64,000 nt of DNA. Origin: Hyphomicrobiales bacterium (GTDB taxonomy: Bacteria > Pseudomonadota > Alphaproteobacteria > Rhizobiales > Rhizobiaceae). The notes beneath the pieces were generated by a model that searched no databases, was not told where the DNA came from, and saw nothing but the letters and a program-made list of their open reading frames with translations. The translations under genes and the position numbers were made by a program. Shown here in pieces: positions 35,326-43,542 of this stretch. Location: the NCBI GenBank assembly GCA_900469615.1, contig UBYA01000016.1:62001-126000 (forward strand), given 5' to 3'. Within the stretch, counting starts at the first letter, position 1. Each line of letters opens with the position of its first letter.

Positions 35326-36268
35326 TTTGTCCGAACTTATGCACCTTGCGAATGATGACGAGCGGCCTTCCCTTCGTTTCGATGAAGACGCGTGATAGAT
35401 ATTCTCCGATCACGCCAAGACCAATCAGAACGATTCCATTGGAAAACAGCAGGATCGTCATCAACGAGGCATAGCCGGGAACATCCCTATAGCCAAGGAC
35501 GAGCACCTTGAAAATTACCACCAGTCCGTAAAGCATCGCGCAACCCGCGATCAAAATGCCGATATAGCTCCAGATGCGGAGCGGCGCGGAACTGAAGGAT
35601 GTGATCCCGTCGAGCGCAAAATTCCAGAGTTTTCTATAATTCCATTTCGTCATGCCGACTTCGCGGGGCGGCCGTTCATATTCGATAATTTCCGTCCTGA
35701 ACCCCAGCCACGCGAAAATGCCTTTGTTGAACCGGCTGCGCTCCGGCAGTTGCTTCAGGGCCTCGATAACGCTCCGATCCATCAGACGGAAATCTCCGGC
35801 ATTCGGTGGAATGCTGATCTCGCTTATCGAATTGATGATCCGGTAAAACACGTTCGCGGTGGCGCGTTTCAACGCGGTATCCGTTTCCCTTTTAGCCCGC
35901 ACGGCGAGAACAACTTCTGCTCCCTTGTCCCAGCGATCCAGCATTTCGCCGATCAATTCCGGCGGATCCTGTAAATCCGCGTCGAGCGGAATGATCGCCT
36001 GCCCCTGCGCCTGCATCAAGCCTGCGGTTAAAGCCGCCTCCTTCCCGAAGTTTCGGCTGAGATCCACGATAGCGATACCCGGATAACGCAGCTGGAATTC
36101 CTGCAAGACCGCCAAGGTTCTATCCTGGCTTCCGTCATTGACGCAAACCACCTCGAATGACCGCCCTGTCTGTTCAAGGATTGGAACCAAACGACCGAAA
36201 AGAACCGGAATTCCCTCTTCTTCATTCATCATTGGTATCACAACCGACAACACTGGCATGTTCACCAT
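35318..36268 (-). CDS. gtrB: GtrB-like polyprenyl-phosphate glycosyltransferase (GT2)
   Basis: The start is placed at the ATG at 36268, which has AAGGGGG upstream and yields 316 residues starting MVNMPVLSVVIPMMNEEEG; a longer frame to 36337 adds 23 poor residues. The GT2 domain shows VVIPMMNEEEGI, VCVNDGSQDRTL and IPLDADLQDPPELI. A PPREVGMTKWNYRKL loop and two C-terminal membrane segments (IWSYIGILIAGCAMLYG, TILLFSNGIVLIGLGVIGEYL) follow. This is the DPM1/GtrB layout that loads a sugar onto polyprenyl phosphate at the cytoplasmic face. Confidence 0.92.
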   Translation of the reverse strand: MVNMPVLSVVIPMMNEEEGIPVLFGRLVPILEQTGRSFEVVCVNDGSQDRTLAVLQEFQLRYPGIAIVDLSRNFGKEAALTAGLMQAQGQAIIPLDADLQDPPELIGEMLDRWDKGAEVVLAVRAKRETDTALKRATANVFYRIINSISEISIPPNAGDFRLMDRSVIEALKQLPERSRFNKGIFAWLGFRTEIIEYERPPREVGMTKWNYRKLWNFALDGITSFSSAPLRIWSYIGILIAGCAMLYGLVVIFKVLVLGYRDVPGYASLMTILLFSNGIVLIGLGVIGEYLSRVFIETKGRPLVIIRKVHKFGQND

Positions 36269-36444
36269 TTTAACCCCCTTGGAATGCGCTGCAGCCTTTA
36301 ATCCAAATGGCCATTTGAAATCAAAGCAAATGAACATTGTTGATTTGCTTCTAAAGTTTTCTAAATGTATCTATTTTGCCACTTGCCCCTTTAAATATCC
36401 GCGTGGCAAAGAGCTCTCAATCTGGCACGTATCTGGGGTAGATC

Positions 36445-38439
36445 TTGGCAAATTTGCATAGCCGGCAGCTCATTAGGGCAATGAGCCGACAATCTTACTT
36501 GGTTCCTTCCTTTCTCATTGGTATTGCTAGCTTCTTCTACCTGTTTGGCTTGCTTCGTGCAGCGGGAATTGGGGGAGCTTATGACCATCCTGGAGGCGAT
36601 CTTGCCCAGCACATTGCCGGTGCCTACGCATATCTGGACGGGCGCTGGTCGTTTCCGCTTTTTTATACAGATCGGATCAACGCACCTGCCGGAGCGAATA
36701 TAATCTTCACAGACAGTGCTCCGTTTGCCGGACTAATCGCGAAGATTATCAACAGCATCACAGGTTTGCGATGGAACTATATTGGCACATGGTTCTTTGT
36801 CCTGTGGGTTCTTCAGCCCGTTTCAGGAGCTTTTTTGGCGCGGCAACTCGACGTGAAGGGATGGGTCGCCCCAACATTGATCGGCATAATAGCTTTAACG
36901 TGCCCGTTCTTCCTTATGCGCCATAGTCATCTCGCGCTAAGCAGTCATTTCTTAATTCTCTTCTCACTCGGTTTCTATTTTAAAGACGTGAAGTCGCGGA
37001 AATTGTCGGCTTATTACTGGGCAGCAATACTGGGCGTGGCGATCTGGACGCATGCCTACCTCTATGCAATCTGTTTTGCGATATTCGGAGCCGCAGTCAG
37101 TGATATTGCGCTTTTCAAGCGGAGTATGGCATTTCGAACAATAGCTATTGGCTCGGCGGTTTTCGCCTTCACGATATTCCTCGCAGTTATTGGCGGATAC
37201 GGTAGCGGTTCTGGCGCGGCGGATGGCTACAGCATTTATTCGGCTGACCTTCTTTCGATGGTGTGGCCCACGGAATCGACATTTTTACATTTCAAATCGC
37301 CATTCACCAGCGAAGTCCGCTTTGAGGGAAACAATTACCTTGGACTTGGAGGGGAACTAGCGATAGTGCTGGCAATCTTTATCGCTCGCAAATCTCCATA
37401 TGAGTTTTTGCGAAAGCATCCCTTTTTAAGCGTTGTGCTCGCCTGTTGTGCGGTTTACGCCGTTGGCAATATCATCAGGGTTGCGGGTATCCCTATATTC
37501 GAATACCCAGTTCCGGAAAATCTCCCCCCCTATTCTATCCTTCGCGCTAGTGGCCGCATAATGTGGCCCTTGAGCTATCTTTTAATTTTCATATCACTGG
37601 CGATTATAGCCCGCGCTCGCCAATTAAAATTAGCGGCTTACATCGCATTGGCTGCTCTTATGATCATACAGGTTACCGATATGCTGGGGCCGGTAATGAA
37701 AATAAAGCAGGGGTCTGTGGGCAAGGATCGGACCGAACTCGCCCAACTGATATCGCAGGCGGAGCGCGTATCGTACCTCATCCCCATCGATTGCCTCAGC
37801 GCCCCCCAAGGCCTATCTACGTTAACAGAGATCAATTGGATTGCCGCAAAGACGGGCAAGCAAACTGATAGCGCCCACCTTGCGAGACATTCCGAGCCGT
37901 TGGTATGCGATTTCAAACAGGTAAGCAAAGACCCCGGAACCCTTTCATTGGCACCTGTCGCAGCGATTAAATACATTGAGCTACCGAGAGAACAGTGTAG
38001 TCAAATCGATGATGTATATGCCTGCGGGGCTATCGTCGCTCAAAATTCAAATTTGACCAAATTGCCGAAAAGTGAACCGTTCCGCTTGGCAATGACGGCA
38101 GACCAATTGGTAAAGTTTACGCAGGTCGGTTATCTGGAAAACGGCGTTCTGAAAAACAGGGGCAGCGGCGTGATTTTTTATGGGCCTTACGTAACAGTGC
38201 CAGCGGGAGAGTATAAGGTCGATATCGACGCAGATATTTCCAATACATCATCCGTAATTGTCGATGTTGTCAGTGACGTTGCAAAGGTTAAGCATTTTGA
38301 ATACGATGTCGCAAAATCGCAATCAAAATCATTTCGATTTAAGCTGGATGACATTGTTCGTAAACTTGAAGTCAGAATGACTTCCAAAGACGGAGGTCTC
38401 GTATCTATTCGTGGCTACACGATGATACAGCTTGACTGA
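36445..38439 (+). CDS. large polytopic membrane protein, probable GT-C type O-antigen modifying transferase (DUF6311-like)
   Basis: The 664-residue product has about eleven hydrophobic segments up to residue 430, then a soluble C-terminal part (about 430-660). After the first segment comes AYDHPGGDLAQHIAGAYAYLDGRW, an acidic loop as in GT-C enzymes, and FTDSAPFAGL. These proteins usually accompany GtrA and GtrB and transfer the flipped sugar to the O-chain in the periplasm. Start choice is uncertain: TTG at 36445 has GGGGT at good distance, while the ATG at 36481 has a poor site. The gene is AT-rich like wzm. It is divergent from gtrB. Confidence 0.7.
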   Translation: MANLHSRQLIRAMSRQSYLVPSFLIGIASFFYLFGLLRAAGIGGAYDHPGGDLAQHIAGAYAYLDGRWSFPLFYTDRINAPAGANIIFTDSAPFAGLIAKIINSITGLRWNYIGTWFFVLWVLQPVSGAFLARQLDVKGWVAPTLIGIIALTCPFFLMRHSHLALSSHFLILFSLGFYFKDVKSRKLSAYYWAAILGVAIWTHAYLYAICFAIFGAAVSDIALFKRSMAFRTIAIGSAVFAFTIFLAVIGGYGSGSGAADGYSIYSADLLSMVWPTESTFLHFKSPFTSEVRFEGNNYLGLGGELAIVLAIFIARKSPYEFLRKHPFLSVVLACCAVYAVGNIIRVAGIPIFEYPVPENLPPYSILRASGRIMWPLSYLLIFISLAIIARARQLKLAAYIALAALMIIQVTDMLGPVMKIKQGSVGKDRTELAQLISQAERVSYLIPIDCLSAPQGLSTLTEINWIAAKTGKQTDSAHLARHSEPLVCDFKQVSKDPGTLSLAPVAAIKYIELPREQCSQIDDVYACGAIVAQNSNLTKLPKSEPFRLAMTADQLVKFTQVGYLENGVLKNRGSGVIFYGPYVTVPAGEYKVDIDADISNTSSVIVDVVSDVAKVKHFEYDVAKSQSKSFRFKLDDIVRKLEVRMTSKDGGLVSIRGYTMIQLD

Positions 38440-38455
38440 TTGGTTCGCGCTGAAA

Positions 38456-38497
38456 TCTCATTGAGGCGTTTCCTTTGTCGAATTGGCCTCAATGAGA
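38456..38497. repeat. perfect 12-bp inverted repeat after the membrane-protein gene
   Basis: TCTCATTGAGGC (38456-38467) and GCCTCAATGAGA (38486-38497) pair perfectly around an 18-base loop, 16 bases after the stop. There is no T-run, so it may be an imperfect terminator or the scar of a recombination; the broken rmlA fragment begins about 40 bases further on. Confidence 0.6.
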
Positions 38498-38534
38498 CGG
38501 TGCAGACGTTCAGGTGTCCACTGAATGGAAGTCT

Positions 38535-38606
38535 GAGGTGACCTCCAGCATCGATCTCATGGGTGCCGATGACGAGCCAAGCATAACCGCGGCCCACGAT
38601 CTGCAC
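38535..38606 (-). pseudogene. rmlA: short broken fragment of rmlA
   Basis: On the minus strand this reads VQIVGRGYAWLVIGTHE, nearly the same as VQTMGRGYAWLDTGTHE in the intact rmlA (same strand, DNA at about 39502-39574). DNA similarity continues past that point (TCGATGCTGGAGG in both), but one added base throws the frame off. Only some 72 bases remain. It lies just downstream of the rmlC stop, so it looks like the stump of a second rmlA lost in a rearrangement. Confidence 0.75.
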
Positions 38607-38624
38607 GCGGAGTGTACAAAATTA

Positions 38625-39173
38625 TCACTCGAAAGTTTCGGCATCCGCGAGCAAAGGCTGGCGCTGATCTTTCGGAGAGAGCAGCGGCTGCTCCGTGAGC
38701 TTCCAGTCGATGGCGATCCATGGGTCGTCCCAGCGAATGCCGCGGTCGCTTTCGGGAGCATAGTAGTTGGTGGTCTTGTACAGGAACTCGACATGGTCGC
38801 TTAGCGTCAGGAAACCATGGGCAAACCCTTCCGGAATCCAGAACTGCCGCTTGTTTTCCGCCGAAAGAAGGACGCCGACCCATTGTCCGAATGTCGGCGA
38901 GGATTTCCTGATATCGACGGCGACGTCATAGACCTCACCGACCACGACGCGCACCAGCTTGGCCTGGGCGTGTGGCGGCAGCTGGTAGTGAAGCCCTCGC
39001 AGAACACTCTTTCCCGAACGGCTATGATTGTCCTGCACGAAGTCGACGCTTTTGCCTATCGCTGCCTCGAATTTCATCTTGCTGAAGCTCTCGAAGAAAA
39101 AGCCTCGATCATCGGCAAACACGGTCGGCTCGAGGATCTTGACGTCGGGGATGGCGGTATCGATGGCTTTCAT
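38625..39173 (-). CDS. rmlC: dTDP-4-dehydrorhamnose 3,5-epimerase RmlC
   Basis: The 182-residue cupin enzyme shows the RmlC features DDRGFFFESFSKMKF, FVQDNHSRSGKSVLRGLHYQ with the catalytic His, KLVRVVVGEVYDVAVDIRKSS, LYKTTNYYAPESDRGIRWDDP and the catalytic Tyr region. It epimerises dTDP-4-keto-6-deoxyglucose at C3 and C5. It is last in the rmlBDAC order, separated from rmlA by 157 bases that hold a RIME-like repeat. A broken rmlA fragment follows its 3' end. Confidence 0.95.
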   Translation of the reverse strand: MKAIDTAIPDVKILEPTVFADDRGFFFESFSKMKFEAAIGKSVDFVQDNHSRSGKSVLRGLHYQLPPHAQAKLVRVVVGEVYDVAVDIRKSSPTFGQWVGVLLSAENKRQFWIPEGFAHGFLTLSDHVEFLYKTTNYYAPESDRGIRWDDPWIAIDWKLTEQPLLSPKDQRQPLLADAETFE

Positions 39174-39233
39174 TTGTCTTCCAGTTCAAACGTTCGCATG
39201 AGGAGGCAGCAGCGCTGAACGCGCCATGGCGGA

Positions 39234-39334
39234 CTAGAATAACTTCGGGAAAAGTGCGCAGCGGTTTTCCCGGAGTTGCATAAACAAATGGATAGAGCGT
39301 TTTCGCGATTCGAAGAAAAGCGGAAAAGCTCTAG
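39234..39334. repeat. RIME1-like intergenic repeat, copy 3 (inverted)
   Basis: In reverse orientation this carries the same core (AAGTGCGCAGCGGTTTTCC) and a well-formed GAGCGTTTTCGCGATTCG palindrome, bounded by CTAGAAT at both ends. Its right-hand CTAG supplies the TAG stop codon of rmlA. It sits between rmlA and rmlC inside the operon. Confidence 0.8.
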
Positions 39335-40218
39335 AATACCTGTTCGCGCAGCATTCCCAGAAGATATTGCCCATAAGCGTTCTTTTTGAGGGGATCGGCC
39401 AGTGTTTCGACCTGGGATGCGCTGATCCAGCCGCTGCGATAGGCAACCTCTTCCGGGCAGGCGACCTTCAACCCCTGGCGGTTTTCGATGGTCGCGATGT
39501 AGTGACTGGCCTCCAGCATCGATTCATGCGTGCCGGTGTCGAGCCAGGCATAACCGCGGCCCATGGTCTGCACGTCGAGCTGGCCGGCCTTCAGATAATG
39601 CGTGTTGACATCCGTTATCTCCAGCTCGCCGCGCGGCGAAGGACGAATGGATTTTGCCACGTCGACGACGCTCTCATCATAGAAATAGAGGCCGGTCACG
39701 GCATAATTGCTCTTCGGCAGCTTCGGCTTTTCCTCCAGACTGATTGCCCGGCCTTGGCCATCGAACTCGACCACGCCGTAGCGATGCGGATCCTGCACAT
39801 GATAGGCAAAGACGGTGGCGCCAGCCTCTTTCTCGCCAGCCTCGTGCAGCAATCGGCTGAAGTCGTGGCCGTAGAAGATATTGTCTCCCAGCACCAAAGC
39901 CGACGGCGCGCCGCCCAGGAACGCCTCGCCGATCAGAAATGCCTGCGCGAGGCCATCCGGGCTCGGCTGAACCGCATATTCGAGCCGGATTCCCCATCGG
40001 CTGCCATCGCCCAGCAACTGCTCGAAACGAGGCGTGTCCTGCGGAGTCGAAATGATGAGTATCTCGCGGATGCCCGCCAGCATCAGGGTCGTCAGCGGAT
40101 AATAGATCATCGGCTTGTCGTAGATCGGCAAGAGCTGTTTGCTGACGGCAAGCGTCAGCGGATAAAGGCGCGTTCCCGATCCGCCGGCAAGTATGATGCC
40201 TTTGCGTGGTGTCGTCAT
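39331..40218 (-). CDS. rmlA: glucose-1-phosphate thymidylyltransferase RmlA
   Basis: The 295-residue enzyme starts with the nucleotidyltransferase motif GIILAGGSGTRLYPLTLAVSK and has YDKPMIYYPLTTLMLAGI, LVLGDNIFYGHDF, VVEFDGQGRAISLEEKP and GRGYAWLDTGTHESML. It makes dTDP-glucose from dTTP and glucose 1-phosphate, first step to dTDP-L-rhamnose. Its TAG stop lies within the end of a RIME-like repeat, so the last residues may have been reset by that insertion. It follows rmlD after 77 bases. Confidence 0.95.
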   Translation of the reverse strand: MTTPRKGIILAGGSGTRLYPLTLAVSKQLLPIYDKPMIYYPLTTLMLAGIREILIISTPQDTPRFEQLLGDGSRWGIRLEYAVQPSPDGLAQAFLIGEAFLGGAPSALVLGDNIFYGHDFSRLLHEAGEKEAGATVFAYHVQDPHRYGVVEFDGQGRAISLEEKPKLPKSNYAVTGLYFYDESVVDVAKSIRPSPRGELEITDVNTHYLKAGQLDVQTMGRGYAWLDTGTHESMLEASHYIATIENRQGLKVACPEEVAYRSGWISASQVETLADPLKKNAYGQYLLGMLREQVF

Positions 40219-40295
40219 GATCCGGCTTCTCTTCCTCAGTCCATATCTGTGTTAGCTGGCGTTGGGTTACGAAGGGCGTTACGTGTGCTGCATTC

Positions 40296-41198
40296 TCAAC
40301 TCGGCTCGGGCTGCAATCTTGCCACGACATCGCTGACGCCCACCTCCCACGCCGGAAGAGCGATATCGAAACGGTCCATCAGCCTCGTACAATCCAGCCT
40401 CGAATTGGCAGGACGTTTGGCAGGAGTCGGGTATTCGGAGGTCGATATCGGCTTGAGCGCGTCGAGAGCAAGCATAACCTTGAAGTTGCCGGCCGATGCC
40501 TGACGGACGATATGTGCGGCATAGCCATGCCAGGAGGTGCTGCCTCGAGCGCTCAGATGATACGTTCCGGAGAGGTCGTCCCGCACTTTCGAACCGGCAA
40601 GACGCTCGACAATCGTGTGGGTGACGTCGGCGATCAGCGCCGCCGAGGTCGGAGCACCGATCTGATCCGCGACCACATTCAGAGAATTTTTTTCCTGTGC
40701 CAGCCGCAGAATGGTCTTCAGGAAGTTGTTGCCATGATGGCCATACACCCAGCTCGTCCGCAGGATTACGTGGGGAGCACCGGCCGCGCGAACCGCTTCT
40801 TCGCCCAGCCATTTGCTTTCGCCGTAGACAGACTGCGGATTGGCCGCATCCTCTTCGACATAGGGATCGGGTTTCGTGCCGTCGAAGACATAATCGGTGG
40901 AATAATGGACAAGCCAAGCGCCATTGTCGGCCGCCCAGCGCGCCATGATCCCGGGCGCCACGGCATTGACCGCCATCGCCTGCTCGGCATCGCTTTCAGC
41001 CCGGTCGACAGCCGTGTAGGCCGCGGGGTTCACGATAATCTGCGGCTTGTGCTCGCGAAGGGCGGCAAGGATATCCGCTTCGTTGGCAAGGTCCATCTGC
41101 GCCCGGGCCAGAGCCACCACGCCGCCCGATGGCGCGAGGGAGCGCTGCAGCTCGAAACCGACCTGTCCGTTGGCGCCGGTGATGAGAATTGCACTCAC
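40296..41198 (-). CDS. rmlD: dTDP-4-dehydrorhamnose reductase RmlD
   Basis: The 300-residue short-chain dehydrogenase has ILITGANGQVGFELQRSL at the N-terminus and the extended-SDR motifs INPAAYTAVDRAESD, VHYSTDYVFDGTKPDPYVEED and YGESKWLGEEAV with the catalytic Tyr and Lys. It performs the last reduction to dTDP-L-rhamnose using NADPH. Its start overlaps the rmlB stop by four bases, which indicates coupled translation. Confidence 0.95.
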   Translation of the reverse strand: MSAILITGANGQVGFELQRSLAPSGGVVALARAQMDLANEADILAALREHKPQIIVNPAAYTAVDRAESDAEQAMAVNAVAPGIMARWAADNGAWLVHYSTDYVFDGTKPDPYVEEDAANPQSVYGESKWLGEEAVRAAGAPHVILRTSWVYGHHGNNFLKTILRLAQEKNSLNVVADQIGAPTSAALIADVTHTIVERLAGSKVRDDLSGTYHLSARGSTSWHGYAAHIVRQASAGNFKVMLALDALKPISTSEYPTPAKRPANSRLDCTRLMDRFDIALPAWEVGVSDVVARLQPEPS

Positions 41199-42262
41199 AG
41201 CCCAACCTCATATTGCTTGCCGACCCATTCGCGATAGGCGCCGCTGGTGACGTTTCGCACCCAATCCTGGTTTTGGAGATACCATTCGATCGTCTTGCGA
41301 ATGCCGCTTTCGAACGTTTCCTGCGGTTTCCAGCCAAGGTCCCGTTCAATCTTGCGCGCATCGATCGCATAGCGGCGATCATGACCTGGCCGGTCCTTCA
41401 CGAAGGTAATCTGATCACTGTAGCGGCCGCCATCGGCTTTCGGCCGTAGTTCGTCGAGAATGGCGCAAATCGTATGCACGACATCGAGGTTGGGCTTCTC
41501 GTTCCAGCCGCCGACATTGTATGTTTCGCCGACCGCGCCGGCCTCCAGCACGCGGCGGATGGCACTGCAATGATCCCTGACATAGAGCCAGTCGCGGATC
41601 TGCTGGCCGTCGCCATAAATCGGCAGGCTCTTGCCCGAAAGCGCATTCAGGATCACCAGCGGAATCAGCTTTTCCGGAAAGTGGTAAGGGCCGTAATTAT
41701 TGCTGCAATTCGTCGTCAGAACCGGCAGGCCATAGGTATGATGCCATGCACGGACAAGGTGGTCAGAGGCTGCCTTGCTGGCGGAATAAGGGCTGTTCGG
41801 CTCATAGCGGTTAAGCTCGCTAAACGGCTCATCATCCTTCGACAGCGTGCCGTAAACCTCGTCCGTGGAAACATGGAGAAAGCGGAACGCCTGTTTTTCT
41901 TCCGCCGGCAGGCTGTCCCAATAGCCGCGCACCGACTCCAGCAGTCCGAATGTGCCGACGATGTTCGTCTGGATGAAATCACCCGGTCCATGGATGGAAC
42001 GGTCGACATGGCTCTCGGCGGCAAAATTGATTACCGCGCGGGGCCTGTGCATCGACAGCAGCTCCCCTACCAGCTCGCGATCGCCGATATCGCCATGCAC
42101 GAACACATGGCGATTATTCCCTTTCAACCCCTTCAGGGTGTCCAGATTGCCGGCATAGGTCAACTTGTCGAGGTTGACGACCGTTTCGTCATATTGAGCA
42201 AGCCAATCAAGGACGAAATTCCCGCCAATGAAACCGGCACCACCAGAAATTAAAATCGTCAT
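41195..42262 (-). CDS. rmlB: dTDP-glucose 4,6-dehydratase RmlB
   Basis: The 355-residue extended SDR enzyme shows ILISGGAGFIGGNFVLDWL, VINFAAESHVDRSIHGPGDFI, FLHVSTDEVYGTL, YSASKAASDHLVRAWHHTYGLP with catalytic Tyr and Lys, and RDWLYVRDHCSAIRRVL. It converts dTDP-glucose to dTDP-4-keto-6-deoxyglucose. It is the first gene of rmlBDAC. The rhamnose donor would feed O-chain synthesis or its decoration. Confidence 0.96.
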   Translation of the reverse strand: MTILISGGAGFIGGNFVLDWLAQYDETVVNLDKLTYAGNLDTLKGLKGNNRHVFVHGDIGDRELVGELLSMHRPRAVINFAAESHVDRSIHGPGDFIQTNIVGTFGLLESVRGYWDSLPAEEKQAFRFLHVSTDEVYGTLSKDDEPFSELNRYEPNSPYSASKAASDHLVRAWHHTYGLPVLTTNCSNNYGPYHFPEKLIPLVILNALSGKSLPIYGDGQQIRDWLYVRDHCSAIRRVLEAGAVGETYNVGGWNEKPNLDVVHTICAILDELRPKADGGRYSDQITFVKDRPGHDRRYAIDARKIERDLGWKPQETFESGIRKTIEWYLQNQDWVRNVTSGAYREWVGKQYEVGL

Positions 42263-42540
42263 CTAAAGTCCATTCATGCCTTAGCCCAATATAAAACAGA
42301 TACCGCGAGCGGCAAGATGACCCACGCATCGACAATCAGTTATTGCAAAAAAGGACCAAAGACGACAGCGCCTCCAATTCTTCCGATAAAGCAGTATCTT
42401 AGGTTTAATTGCGCTTCAACCCGTTAAAGCGCAGGGATACAACCCATAGCCGTAACCGCTGGATGGCATCTCCGTACCTCTTGGCAATACCTTGGTCAAA
42501 AACTGCAACAATCTCTCCCGCGAACCGAGCATCGTTTCCT
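42263..42540. other. intergenic region upstream of rmlB
   Basis: About 280 bases that should contain the rmlBDAC promoter and the end of the acyltransferase transcript. A hairpin (TGCGCTT, 10-base loop, AAGCGCA; about 42411-42434) could be a weak minus-strand terminator after the acyltransferase gene. It is AT-rich near rmlB. Confidence 0.35.
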
Positions 42541-43542
42541 TTATTGCATGCGATTATCGACAAAGTACCATTGCTCCGGATATTCGCGCACCATCGGTTC
42601 GATGATCGCATTCAAATGCTTCACATCCGCTACGATCCGTTCCTCGCTCGCGTCTCCATCAGGCAACCGCAACGGTTCCGACACCTTGAGGGCAAACTTC
42701 GCTCCCTTCTCCCGGACGATGTAAAGCGGATAGATCAATGCCTCCGTCTTACGCGCCATGCGGGCAATGACTGCATAATTGCCTTCAAGATGTGCGGGGA
42801 GACCAAAAAAAGGCGCGCGGATGCGGCCATTGAAACCCTCGTCGCAGAACATCAGCAAGTTGCCGCCGCTCTCCAGGATTCGGAGAGCCGGTCTTGCGAA
42901 GCTGCGGCCGGGCTTCAGAATGCCGAGGCCCGCGCCCTTGCGCAGACGATTGACAATGTAGTGACGCGAGCGGCGTTTCGGCGGATCATAGTTCATGGTG
43001 ACGGCGAGCCCCATGTCCAGAAGGCAGTGCCAGAGCACTTCCCAATTGCTGACATGCGGCGCAATGAAGATAACAGGCCCTTCGGAACAGCGCTCGACCA
43101 GTCCCTCCGTACCGATTTTTCGGACATGATTGCGCGCCAGTCTGGGTACGACTGAATATTCCGCCATCTGCCGGCCCTGAGAATCGGCATAAGCCCTGAG
43201 CAGTATCTCAAGCGCGGCATCGTTGAGATCGGGCCTTATCATCTTGAGGTTGACCGCGGCGCGCGCGTAAGCCGCTTTGTGAAAGCGAGGCGCCATCAGT
43301 CGCCCCAGCCAGCCGCCGATCGCGGAACAGGCTCCGGCAGGCAGCAGCATGAAGGCAAAATAAAAGAAGAGATCGACGGCGTTGTCGATATTCTCGTAAA
43401 GCCAGTACCGCAGAAACGCCTGGCGCCGGTCGCCGCCCGCCAGAAAATCGGCGAACGGAGGAGCCTTCGGCGGTTCATAGGTCCAGGCCTTGCGCTTGCT
43501 CGCAGCGACGTTCTTGCCGGTATCGTCTCCGCTCGTCATCAT
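42541..43542 (-). CDS. LpxL/HtrB-type acyltransferase
   Basis: The ATG at 43542 overlaps the P450 stop (ATGA) and gives 333 residues; a longer frame adds 19 unlikely ones. It belongs to the lysophospholipid/lipid A acyltransferase family. An N-terminal hydrophobic segment (NAVDLFFYFAFMLLPAGACSAIGGW) is followed by the H-x4-E catalytic motif in PHVSNWEVLWH, then CDEGFNGRIRAPFFG and a late YPLYIVREKG. Relatives move an acyl chain to lipid A or other acceptors. Coupling to a P450 at the end of a siderophore-type operon is odd for a lipid A enzyme, so the true acceptor is open. Confidence 0.82.
   Translation of the reverse strand: MMTSGDDTGKNVAASKRKAWTYEPPKAPPFADFLAGGDRRQAFLRYWLYENIDNAVDLFFYFAFMLLPAGACSAIGGWLGRLMAPRFHKAAYARAAVNLKMIRPDLNDAALEILLRAYADSQGRQMAEYSVVPRLARNHVRKIGTEGLVERCSEGPVIFIAPHVSNWEVLWHCLLDMGLAVTMNYDPPKRRSRHYIVNRLRKGAGLGILKPGRSFARPALRILESGGNLLMFCDEGFNGRIRAPFFGLPAHLEGNYAVIARMARKTEALIYPLYIVREKGAKFALKVSEPLRLPDGDASEERIVADVKHLNAIIEPMVREYPEQWYFVDNRMQ

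Noticed and set aside
38514..38804. 96-residue plus-strand frame
   Set aside because: It is antisense to rmlC and the rmlA fragment; only the minus-strand reading has recognisable motifs.
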